From Anaerolineales bacterium (GTDB lineage: Bacteria; Chloroflexota; Anaerolineae; Anaerolineales; Villigracilaceae), in the NCBI GenBank assembly GCA_015075725.1, contig JABTTV010000001.1, positions 1,116,001 through 1,180,000 on the forward strand: a stretch of 64,000 nt of DNA, written 5' to 3'. Below, in pieces: positions 27,299-34,382 of the stretch. A program made the translations under genes and the position numbers. Each line of letters begins with the position of its first letter. The stretch's first letter is position 1. Below the pieces are notes generated by a model. That model searched no databases. It saw only the letters and a list, made by a program, of their open reading frames with translations, and had not been told where the DNA came from.

Positions 27299-28591
27299 CT
27301 ATCTTCCACCTTTAACTTTCGCCTTCGATATTAATAAAACGGAGAATTTCTCTTCACAAAAATCGAGGAACGCGATCAGGTCCGCGCGGAAATGAATGCC
27401 TGCGTAGCGCTTGAACAGATCCATGTTGCGTTTCAACGTCTCCGCCGAAGATTCCATCGTCGCAAAGAGCATATTGCGGAAATCGAACTCACCGATGATC
27501 GCCCGCCTGCCGCTGCGCCGATACGACCGGTACGCGTCCGAATGTTCGATCTGTTTGACGACTTTTGCGGCTTTGACCTTCTCCTCTTTCGTTGCAACGA
27601 CCGGAACCGCCGCTTCTTTTTTGACCGGCTTCTTTTCCGGAATGGGGGGCGCCTCAACCCTGACCCTTGGCTTGATCGCCGGAACTTCAGCCTTTTTCCA
27701 CGCCGTTGGCGGAGCGAGCAGCACCGTCAGTTGAGTCGCTTTTGCCTGCTTTGCAATTTGCCTTTGCTTTTTCTGCGGCTTCGGCTTTTGAACCTTTACC
27801 TTCGGCGCTTTAGCTTGTTTCTTCGGCTGAGGCTCTGACTTGACCTTTGCAATCGGTTTAACAGGCGCTTTTACCTTTTTCACAAGTTTCGCCTGTTTCC
27901 TGCCTGCCTTCGGTTTTGGAGCAGGTTTCTTCTTTAAGACAACCGGCTTTACGACTTTCGGCTTTGGCTTTTTAACAACCGCCATCTTGATAACAACTGG
28001 TTTCTTCCTGACTGCGGGCTTCTTTACCTGCTTTATCTCTTTGACCGGCGACTTCTTCACAACTTTTTTCTTTTTCTGCAATTTGCCCCTGCCGCCTTGA
28101 GCGGATTTTTTCTTTTGCGGCTTGACCGGCGTTGCGACAACCTTCTCTTCGGCTCTTGCTGGCGCTTTGGGCTCTTCCTTCTTCTCTTCAACGGGCGCGG
28201 GCGGAACCTCCACTTTGGGCGGGGCGGGGAAAACAACACCCAATGCCTTCGCTACATGCTTAGCCACCCGCCTGCCCTGAACCTTCACTTCAAAACCGTC
28301 GGCCGCGTTGCCTTTCAGCAATCCCTTTTCTTTGGCGTCATGCAATCGGCGGGTCACCAGGGCAGAGTCGGGCCAGTAGAAATAATTCTTTAGCGAAAAA
28401 CTGTGCGGGAAGAAGCGAAAACAGATCGAGACGATATCTTCGGTCGCGGCGGGAGAGCCGTCCGCTTGTAACACCTGAACGGCAAATACGACCAGTTCCC
28501 CCGGCGGGATGGAGGCGTAGGCGTCCTTGTTGAATTCGGAGGAGTCTTTGGTTACGGTCGGTTTCGGCTCGGCTTGTTTATCTGGTGACAT
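27299..28591 (-). CDS. lysine/proline/alanine-rich protein with terminal folded domains
   Basis: 430 residues. An N-terminal domain (about 25-120) reads like a winged helix (PPGELVVFAVQVL, DSALVTRRLHDAKEKGLL). A very basic low-complexity stretch (about 140-335), rich in KKP, AKK and KPK, resembles the tail of histone H1. The C-terminal 85 residues are helical (RRSGRRAIIGEFDFRNMLF). The design suggests nucleic-acid binding through a flexible tail. It is the first gene of a pair with the GHKL ATPase. No close family is recognised. No Shine-Dalgarno stands out before the ATG at 28591. Confidence 0.7.
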   Translation of the reverse strand: MSPDKQAEPKPTVTKDSSEFNKDAYASIPPGELVVFAVQVLQADGSPAATEDIVSICFRFFPHSFSLKNYFYWPDSALVTRRLHDAKEKGLLKGNAADGFEVKVQGRRVAKHVAKALGVVFPAPPKVEVPPAPVEEKKEEPKAPARAEEKVVATPVKPQKKKSAQGGRGKLQKKKKVVKKSPVKEIKQVKKPAVRKKPVVIKMAVVKKPKPKVVKPVVLKKKPAPKPKAGRKQAKLVKKVKAPVKPIAKVKSEPQPKKQAKAPKVKVQKPKPQKKQRQIAKQAKATQLTVLLAPPTAWKKAEVPAIKPRVRVEAPPIPEKKPVKKEAAVPVVATKEEKVKAAKVVKQIEHSDAYRSYRRSGRRAIIGEFDFRNMLFATMESSAETLKRNMDLFKRYAGIHFRADLIAFLDFCEEKFSVLLISKAKVKGGR

Positions 28592-28764
28592 AATTCGATG
28601 CGCCTTTGAATTGAAGTGGCGTTATTTTATCTCTTGTCATGAAATTAAGGTAACGGTTCGCCAAAAAGCGCGTTTTCATCGAAGTTTTTGCTGACTGCAT
28701 TATGCGATACCCTGTAACACCAGTTGCAGCGCAGCCGCCCCAATCGCATGGAACGCCGGGAACG

Positions 28765-28795
28765 AACATCCCGATGATCTCATCGGGATGTTTTT
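28765..28795 (+). terminator. hairpin with T run on the plus strand
   Basis: AACATCCCGATGA (28765-28777) pairs with TCATCGGGATGTT (28780-28792), followed by T to 28795. On the plus strand it is a full terminator, yet no plus-strand gene precedes it; on the minus strand, after recN, the following sequence is only weakly T-rich. It may end recN or an unannotated plus-strand RNA. Confidence 0.6.
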
Positions 28796-28796
28796 C

Positions 28797-30536
28797 TTAT
28801 TTCTTCGTACTTTCCTTGACCATTTGCCGTGCGGTCTGCAGAAGTTCGTGCGCCGAACGCAGTGTTCCTTCTCCCACTTCGCCGAGCATTTGCGAAAGTT
28901 CCAGCAAACGCGCCTCCCCTTCGAGCGGTTCGACGCGGGTGAGGGTACGGCCCTTGTCCACGAGTTTTTGCACCTGGTAATGCAAGTCGCCGAAAACAGC
29001 CAGTTGCGGAAGATGCGTCACGCAGAAAACCTGGTGACTGCGCGAGAGATTCCAAAGTTTGTGACCGACCACCATGCCCACGCGCCCGCCGATGCCCTGG
29101 TCGATCTCATCGAAGATCAGGGACGGGACTTCATCGGCGCGCGCCATGACGTTTTTCAATCCGAGCATCAGGCGCGAGGTCTCGCCGCCGGATGCGATCT
29201 TCGCCAGCGGTTTGAGTCCTTCACCGGGGTTCGGGGCGACGAGAAATTCAACGCGGTCGATTCCGCTCTGGTCGAAGGCGAGGCGGGTCCCGTCCGCAAG
29301 TGGAATACCATTCGGGTCGGGCTTGGTCTGGAAGTCCGTTCCGAATTTTGCAGACGCCATCCGTAGATCGTCGAGTTCGGTCTCGATGCCCTTGCCCATT
29401 TTCGTCGCGGCAGATTTGCGCTTCTCCGAAAGGTCGGTTCCCTGTTTGGAAAGTTTTTCCAGCAGTTTTGCTTCCTGCATTTCCAGTTCATTGATTCGGT
29501 CAGCCGCGCCGGTGATGGTCTCGAGTTGTTTTTGCGCGTCCTCGCCGTAGGCGATCACAGCCGGGATGCTGCCACCGTATTTGCGCGTGAGCGAATGAAT
29601 GAGGTCAAGCCGTTCCTCCACTTCGTCGAGCCGCTTCGGGTTGAATTCGATCTCATCCAGATACCCGCGTAATTCATGGATGATATCCGAGAGTGAATCG
29701 AGCATCACTTCGGCTTGATTCGACAATTCCGCCTGGCCCGAATCGATTTTCGCGAGCGCCGCAAGCGCCTGCGCCGCCTGACCGATCAAATCGGTTGCGG
29801 CGGGCGTATCGGGCGAGCCTTCCTCAAGGATCGCCAGCGCTTCCTGCGCATTCTTTGCAAGCGATTCGGCATTGGCAAGCCGGTCGCGTTCCTTTTTTAG
29901 TTCTTCATCCTCGCCCACTTTCAATTTCGCGGCGTCGATCTCCTCCACTTGATAGGTCAGCATTTCGGTGCGCCGGTCTGCATCTGCCTGGGCTTTGCGC
30001 AGGGAATTCAATTCATTGCGAAGGGCGAGCAAAGAATGGTACGTCTGCCGGTAATCGTTCAACGGCTTCGAAACATCCGCATAACGGTCGAGCAGTCCAA
30101 GATGCGCGCGCGGATCGAGCAGGGAAAGATGTTCCGCCTGCCCGTGAATATCCACCAACAACGCGCCGATCTCTTTCAGCAGACCGACGTTCACCGTCCG
30201 CCCGTTGATCCGCGCCACACTTCGTCCCTCGCGTCTCACTTCACGCATCAACACCACGTAATTGGGATCATCCATCAGTTCTTCGCGCTTGAGGATCTCA
30301 TGCACCGCTTCGCGTTCGGGACCTTTGAGTTGGAACACGCCTTCGACGAATGCCGCCTCGGAGTCCGTGCGCACGAAAGTGGTATCCGCTTTGCCGCCGA
30401 TGAGCATGACCACGGCGTCGAGGATGATGGATTTGCCCGCGCCGGTCTCGCCGGTCAGGATGATGAGTCCCGGTCCGAAGCGCAGGTCGAGCTTGTCGAT
30501 GATCGCGAAGTTTTGGATGTGAAGTTCGGTAAGCAT
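28797..30536 (-). CDS. recN: DNA repair protein RecN
   Basis: SMC-like ATPase of double-strand break repair. 579 residues, typical. Walker A GETGAGKS at about residue 30 in LTELHIQNFAIIDKLDL...; a long coiled-coil middle (about 155-365) with a hinge-like break; C-terminal ABC signature ASGGETSRLMLG and Walker B SLIFDEIDQGIGG. It is the last gene of an operon with a zinc-ribbon membrane protein, NAD kinase and the Cas4-like halves; only four bases separate it from the gene before. No LexA-type box was found before the operon. Confidence 0.95.
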   Translation of the reverse strand: MLTELHIQNFAIIDKLDLRFGPGLIILTGETGAGKSIILDAVVMLIGGKADTTFVRTDSEAAFVEGVFQLKGPEREAVHEILKREELMDDPNYVVLMREVRREGRSVARINGRTVNVGLLKEIGALLVDIHGQAEHLSLLDPRAHLGLLDRYADVSKPLNDYRQTYHSLLALRNELNSLRKAQADADRRTEMLTYQVEEIDAAKLKVGEDEELKKERDRLANAESLAKNAQEALAILEEGSPDTPAATDLIGQAAQALAALAKIDSGQAELSNQAEVMLDSLSDIIHELRGYLDEIEFNPKRLDEVEERLDLIHSLTRKYGGSIPAVIAYGEDAQKQLETITGAADRINELEMQEAKLLEKLSKQGTDLSEKRKSAATKMGKGIETELDDLRMASAKFGTDFQTKPDPNGIPLADGTRLAFDQSGIDRVEFLVAPNPGEGLKPLAKIASGGETSRLMLGLKNVMARADEVPSLIFDEIDQGIGGRVGMVVGHKLWNLSRSHQVFCVTHLPQLAVFGDLHYQVQKLVDKGRTLTRVEPLEGEARLLELSQMLGEVGEGTLRSAHELLQTARQMVKESTKK

Positions 30537-30539
30537 GGG

Positions 30540-31061
30540 CTACCTGGAAAGTTGGATGCCGGAGAGCCGGGCATATACCATTGGAGCGGCAATGACAAGG
30601 TAGATTGCCTGAAAGATTAAACCAAAAATATTTCCGCTCAATAATTGCAATAAAAGCATGGGCAGGGCTCCGAACACAACGCCCGCGCCGATCGTCAGAA
30701 ACAGGGCGCGTGAACGGCGTCGGCGGGTGACCGCTCGAACGGCTTCGGCAATAATGCCCCCGGCTGCGGAAGAGCCGAGAAAAATCAAAAGCCATCCGAT
30801 GAAACCAATCCCTCCGACAAAGGTCACAAGAAAAGAAGCCAGCCCTGAAAGCAGTCCGGCAATGATAAAGCCCGAAACGAAGTCGTACCAGACGGCGGTA
30901 TCGAAACTCTTTTGCCGCTCGCGCATACAGTCCCTGCAAATGTAACCGGTGGGGGTGCTCACCGCGCACGAAGTGCAGATGGGACGGTCGCACCGCTTGC
31001 ATCGCAACGAAGTCTCGCGGGTCGGATGGGCGTAGCAGTACTGGATCGCAGGTTCGGTCAT
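30540..31061 (-). CDS. B-box-like zinc-ribbon membrane protein
   Basis: 173 residues. The N-terminal 45 residues carry YCYAHPTRETSLRCKRCDRPIC and TPTGYICRDC, a B-box-type zinc finger of the kind found at the start of many bacterial membrane proteins. Three to four hydrophobic helices follow (about 55-165). Function unknown; the zinc domain probably mediates protein contact at the cytosolic face. The start overlaps the NAD kinase stop by four bases, and recN follows directly, showing an operon. Confidence 0.75.
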   Translation of the reverse strand: MTEPAIQYCYAHPTRETSLRCKRCDRPICTSCAVSTPTGYICRDCMRERQKSFDTAVWYDFVSGFIIAGLLSGLASFLVTFVGGIGFIGWLLIFLGSSAAGGIIAEAVRAVTRRRRSRALFLTIGAGVVFGALPMLLLQLLSGNIFGLIFQAIYLVIAAPMVYARLSGIQLSR

Positions 31062-31921
31062 CGTGGAAATCCTAAAGAGTTTTCGTTTATGTGCATGGTG
31101 ATATTCCGGTAGAAATATCCCGGGTCACCAAAGCGGATGAATTGAGCCGTCACGTCGGCGGCGGTGACATTGACGTGGTCGCCCTCCATCAACGGTGTGG
31201 GCGGTTGTCCATCCACGCTCAACACGGCATTTTCGCTTTTTATTACGATGCCCACCGACGAACCTTCTGAAAGGACAACTGCGCGGTCAACAGAAAGATG
31301 AGGCGCAATGGGCACAAGCAGGATATTGCGAAGTTCAGGCGGCAGGATCGGTCCACCTGCGGCAAGAGCATACGCCGTGGACCCGGTCGCCGTGGCGGCG
31401 ATCAACCCGTCTGCAACATAGCTGGATAGCTCACGAGCATCCACGAAGGCGGTCAATCGCACCGGCCTGAGGTTTTCACCGCGCGCGACCACCGCCTCGT
31501 TCAACGCAATCAATACGCCCAGGTTTTCGCCCGCGCGCACGTGTTCCGTGCGGAGCATCATGCGGTTTTCGATCCATGCCTCGCCGTCGAGCAAACGCTC
31601 GAAGTACCCGCGCCATTCCCTGCGGTCGATCTGGATGAGAAAGCCGAGCCTGCCGAGATTGACGCCAAGGATGGGAACCTTCGCCGGCGCACATAAATGA
31701 CCGGCGCGCAGCACGCTTCCATCCCCGCCGACAGCGATCAGCAGATCGAACTCGCCCTCCTTGACCCGTTGGCGGATTCCCTCATCATAAAGGGAACCGA
31801 CAAGCACATCCAAGCCCTTTTCCCCGAGGAATGCGCGCATGGCTTCCGCCTCGGAGTACGCCTCGTTGATCTTCGGGTAAGCCGTGATGACAATGCGCTT
31901 CGGAATGAAGGGCGATGACAT
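31058..31921 (-). CDS. nadK: NAD kinase
   Basis: Phosphorylates NAD to NADP; cytosolic. 287 residues. The kinase motif GGDGS lies in IAVGGDGSVLRAG (about 64-68); ATATGSTAYALAAGGPILPP is the conserved NAD-binding segment. It is embedded in the recN operon, as nadK-recN adjacency is in many bacteria. It overlaps the next gene by four bases. Confidence 0.95.
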   Translation of the reverse strand: MSSPFIPKRIVITAYPKINEAYSEAEAMRAFLGEKGLDVLVGSLYDEGIRQRVKEGEFDLLIAVGGDGSVLRAGHLCAPAKVPILGVNLGRLGFLIQIDRREWRGYFERLLDGEAWIENRMMLRTEHVRAGENLGVLIALNEAVVARGENLRPVRLTAFVDARELSSYVADGLIAATATGSTAYALAAGGPILPPELRNILLVPIAPHLSVDRAVVLSEGSSVGIVIKSENAVLSVDGQPPTPLMEGDHVNVTAADVTAQFIRFGDPGYFYRNITMHINENSLGFPR

Positions 31922-31963
31922 GCGGGAAATTATACCTTTTGATAATGTGCGACGCGCCTGCTT

Positions 31964-32494
31964 TTACGCCAGACTTTGCTCGCAGATATTCCTGAATCCG
32001 CATCCTTTGCAGCGGGATGCCTGTTCGTGCGAGCGGGCAATGTTTCCGCGGACGTCATCCTCACGCATATCGGCGATCAACTCGATCAACGCCGATTCCA
32101 ATTCCCGCGTGTAATCCACGGCAAAGTCGCGGTTCTCGTAGTGGATGATCCCATACGGCGGACGATTGCCGTAGGTCTTCTCCACGAGCAGGCAATACGA
32201 AGCCAGTTGATAGATGTGCGAGTCGTAGGGCGCCTCGGGCGCGCGCCCCGATTTGACCTCCACCGGGATGATCTGTCCGTTCTTTTCGATCAGGTAGTCC
32301 GGCTTGCCGGTCAACGCAAGCGCGGGGTAGTACAAGGGCTTCTCCACTTTGCCCCAGCCGCGCGTATCGGTGTATACGATTCGCCCGCCGGGAAGTCCGG
32401 CCGCATTTCGCTGGCGGTTGGACCGCCAGAAGAAAATCAACGCGAGGAGGAAAAGAAGAAAAAAAACGTATAACATGCGTGGTAAAGAGATCAA
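31964..32494 (-). CDS. membrane-anchored Cas4/Dna2-like C-terminal nuclease half
   Basis: 176 residues. A membrane helix (about 7-24) precedes the PD-(D/E)XK core: D66 in GKPDYLIE, E79 and K81 in IPVEVKSG, and the QLASY motif (Q96, Y100). Three cysteines, C162, C165 and C171 (RCKGCGFRNIC), match the C-terminal iron-sulfur ligands of Cas4. The N-terminal Cys and the GxxxH motif expected of Cas4 are missing here but occur in the product of 33138-33374. Likely a DNA exonuclease that needs its partner. It overlaps the HEAT-like gene by four bases. Confidence 0.72.
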   Translation of the reverse strand: MISLPRMLYVFFLLFLLALIFFWRSNRQRNAAGLPGGRIVYTDTRGWGKVEKPLYYPALALTGKPDYLIEKNGQIIPVEVKSGRAPEAPYDSHIYQLASYCLLVEKTYGNRPPYGIIHYENRDFAVDYTRELESALIELIADMREDDVRGNIARSHEQASRCKGCGFRNICEQSLA

Positions 32495-33120
32495 AGACTG
32501 GAAGCTTGTTTCATCACCTTCTTGACTCTCGCCAACCCGCCTCCGTTCAAGTCTTCCAGGCGTCCGGTCAAAACTTTGATGAAGGCGTCTTTGTTCGATT
32601 TGTTAACGGCGGGCAGAGTCCGCTCGGCGTGTTGGGGCACCTCCTTGGGGCGGCAGGTGGAGAGATGTTTCAGCAAGTAAGGAAAGATCACTTCGGAATA
32701 TTTTTTATGCGCCGAAGAGGTGATTGCCAGCGCGGAGATGGAATTATCCACGGTGATGACGGAACCGGTTTCTTTCGCCTTCTTGATCGCGTCCAGATGA
32801 GCGAACACCGAATCGGGATTCGCTTTGGCGGCTTCGGCGAGCGCGGTCATGCCGCCCCAGACGAGTCGATTGTTCCTGCTTTTGAGAAGTTTTGCAAAAT
32901 CATCCACAAAAGGAGCGATCAACCTTGGTTCGATGTATCCGACCTCATACAAGACCTTGATGCAGTCCGTTTGAATGTTCTTATCCTTGTTCCATAAATT
33001 TTCCGCGACTTCGCGAATCCCGGCTCTGTCTTTTTTCACGGCGAGTTCGCGGGCCAGTTCCTGGTTGGGAACTTCGTCGCGGCGCTTCAATGCGGAGGCA
33101 AGTCGATTCAGAACGGTCAT
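32491..33120 (-). CDS. HEAT/ARM-like helical repeat protein
   Basis: 209 residues from ATG 33120, the first start after the upstream gene's stop at 33138. Sequence is entirely helical with repeated pairs (VAENLWNKDKNIQTDCIKVLYEVG, FAKLLKSRNNRLVWGGMTALAEAA), typical of HEAT repeats, which form curved scaffolds for protein or DNA. Basic C-terminus (ARVKKVMKQASSL). It lies between the two Cas4-like halves with 17 bases and a 4-base overlap, so it may be a scaffold for them. No enzymatic motif. Confidence 0.65.
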   Translation of the reverse strand: MTVLNRLASALKRRDEVPNQELARELAVKKDRAGIREVAENLWNKDKNIQTDCIKVLYEVGYIEPRLIAPFVDDFAKLLKSRNNRLVWGGMTALAEAAKANPDSVFAHLDAIKKAKETGSVITVDNSISALAITSSAHKKYSEVIFPYLLKHLSTCRPKEVPQHAERTLPAVNKSNKDAFIKVLTGRLEDLNGGGLARVKKVMKQASSL

Positions 33121-33137
33121 GGAGTGAAATCCATTAT

Positions 33138-33374
33138 TTAGATCAATTGAAAGGCGAGATACGCCACCAGCGTAAGGATCGCCGCGAGGAGCAGGAGCCA
33201 GCCCAAAGTCCGCGTGAGAGAGGCGGCGAGGACCTGCCGTCCGTGGCGGCGGTGGAGTTCTGTCCCGGAGGCGAGTTCGGCTTGATTCTCCGAAGGAGTC
33301 CCGGTCTTGCGATACCACCAGGCGCGGCGGCAGTACAGGTAATTGCCGATCTCAGAGGAACGGATGGCGCGCAT
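33138..33374 (-). CDS. membrane-anchored Cas4-like N-terminal half
   Basis: 78 residues. IRSSEIGNYLYCRRAWWYRK (Cys about 15) and GTELHRRHG (G37xxxH41) match the start of Cas4/RecB-family nucleases: first iron-sulfur cysteine, then the motif I histidine. A membrane helix ends the protein (about 54-76). The catalytic Asp/Glu/Lys and the other three cysteines are absent but occur in the product of 31964-32494. TATACT (33381-33386) lies six bases upstream with no Shine-Dalgarno, so the start is probably leaderless. It is the first gene of the recN operon. Confidence 0.7.
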   Translation of the reverse strand: MRAIRSSEIGNYLYCRRAWWYRKTGTPSENQAELASGTELHRRHGRQVLAASLTRTLGWLLLLAAILTLVAYLAFQLI

Positions 33375-33380
33375 GGGGAC

Positions 33381-33386
33381 AGTATA
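33381..33386 (-). promoter_or_regulatory. -10 box of the recN operon
   Basis: On the minus strand TGCTATACT forms an extended -10 with TATACT at 33386-33381, six bases before the ATG at 33374. Confidence 0.65.
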
Positions 33387-33409
33387 GCACAAATTTTCTA
33401 ATCGCTGAT

Positions 33410-33493
33410 GTCGTTGCGGGACCGCGGAACTGTCGGAGCAATCTCCCCATTAATCCGGAAGTTGCTTCACGCCTTGCAGGCGCTCGCAATGAC
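33410..33493. repeat. paired TTGCG/GCAATCTC dispersed repeat
   Basis: GTCGTTGCGGG ... GGAGCAATCTCC (33410-33446) and GTTGCTTC ... CTCGCAATGAC (33471-33493) are two inverted halves. They resemble a widely recurring bacterial intergenic element, GTCATTGCGAG...GCAATCTC...CTCGCAATGAC (recalled, not searched). It fills most of the gap between the recN operon and the phosphoribosyltransferase gene. Confidence 0.6.
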
Positions 33494-33538
33494 ATGAAAA
33501 ACCGTGATAAACTTTCGGCGTTATTGCGAGGAAATCAT

Positions 33539-34090
33539 ATGACCAAACGCGAAACATATTCCGTCGAAATTGCTGGAATCAAACGCGACTTGCGGCTGTT
33601 CGAGATCAAGCCCGGGCTGCGCATCGCCATTTTGAACATTTTGGGCGACACCGAACTTGTGCAAGCCTGCGCGCGCGGGCTGGCTGAAAAGGTCAAGGAT
33701 GTGGACTTCAATTTGATCGTGACAGCAGAGGCGAAATCCATCCCCCTCGCCCACGCGCTTTCAGTTGAGACAAGGAAACCATACATCGTTTTGCGCAAGA
33801 CATACAAGCCGTACATGGGCGACGCCGTCAAAGCGGAAACACTTTCGATCACCACAGGTCAGCCGCAGGTTTTGATTTTGGATGAGAAGGATAAAGACGC
33901 GCTGGAGGGCAAAAAGGTCTTGCTTGTGGACGATGTGATCAGCACCGGCTCGACGCTTCAAGGCATGCGCATGATCCTCGATAAAGCCCGCGCGAGCGTG
34001 GCGGGCGAAGCGGCGATCTTCACCGAAGGCGACCGCGCCCAATGGATGCATATCCACGCGTTGGGGCATTTGCCGTTGTTTACCGATTAA
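33539..34090 (+). CDS. phosphoribosyltransferase, adenine/xanthine type
   Basis: 183 residues from ATG 33539, preceded by GAGGAAATCAT. The PRPP-binding motif VLLVDDVISTGST lies near residue 136, and an EAKSIPLAHALS segment near 75 matches type I PRTases of the Apt/Xpt group. It converts a purine base and PRPP to a nucleotide; the exact base is not decided by motifs. Probably a single-gene unit behind the repeat. Confidence 0.85.
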   Translation: MTKRETYSVEIAGIKRDLRLFEIKPGLRIAILNILGDTELVQACARGLAEKVKDVDFNLIVTAEAKSIPLAHALSVETRKPYIVLRKTYKPYMGDAVKAETLSITTGQPQVLILDEKDKDALEGKKVLLVDDVISTGSTLQGMRMILDKARASVAGEAAIFTEGDRAQWMHIHALGHLPLFTD

Positions 34091-34094
34091 ACGT

Positions 34095-34121
34095 GTAGGG
34101 GCGGGATAACCCCGCCCCTAC
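34095..34121. repeat. GTAG...CTAC palindromic element, copy 4
   Basis: 27 nt: GTAGGGGCGGG, 5-nt loop, CCCGCCCCTAC. Its end provides the TAG stop codon (34120-34118) of the GIY-YIG gene on the minus strand. Confidence 0.85.
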
Positions 34122-34360
34122 GCTGAAAATAATTCCATTTTCTTTTTTCGTGGGAGAGCCTTGATGGCTCTCTCTCGTTTCAACGCCGCGATCTTATCCG
34201 GCAGTTCTTCGAGATAGACCATCTTCACCGGACGGCGGGTTTTGGTGTAACGCGCGCCAAGTCCCTTGTTGTGCTGCGCCATCCTGCGCTCGGGATCGTT
34301 CGTCCAGCCGGTGTAAAGCGTCCCGTCCGAACACTCGAGGATGTAGCAAAAACAACTCAT
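34118..34360 (-). CDS. GIY-YIG nuclease family protein (UPF0213)
   Basis: 80 residues from ATG 34360. YILECSDGTLYTGWTNDPERR is the GIY-YIG variant of the small YhbQ/UPF0213 proteins; an RKKKMELF C-terminus follows. Small stand-alone members may act on DNA or RNA; their role is unclear. It follows tyrA by 22 bases. Its last codons and stop run into a GTAG...CTAC palindrome, so the C-terminus has been set by that element. Confidence 0.85.
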   Translation of the reverse strand: MSCFCYILECSDGTLYTGWTNDPERRMAQHNKGLGARYTKTRRPVKMVYLEELPDKIAALKRERAIKALPRKKKMELFSA

Positions 34361-34382
34361 CCTTCCACCCAAATACAATTCA

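Noticed and set aside
28702..28980. 92-codon plus-strand frame over the recN end
   Set aside because: Overlaps the recN C-terminus and a terminator; Cys/Ser-rich shadow composition.
31964..33374. CRISPR-Cas locus suggested by Cas4-like genes
   Set aside because: No repeat-spacer array, cas1, cas2 or effector genes in the window; context is recN and nadK.
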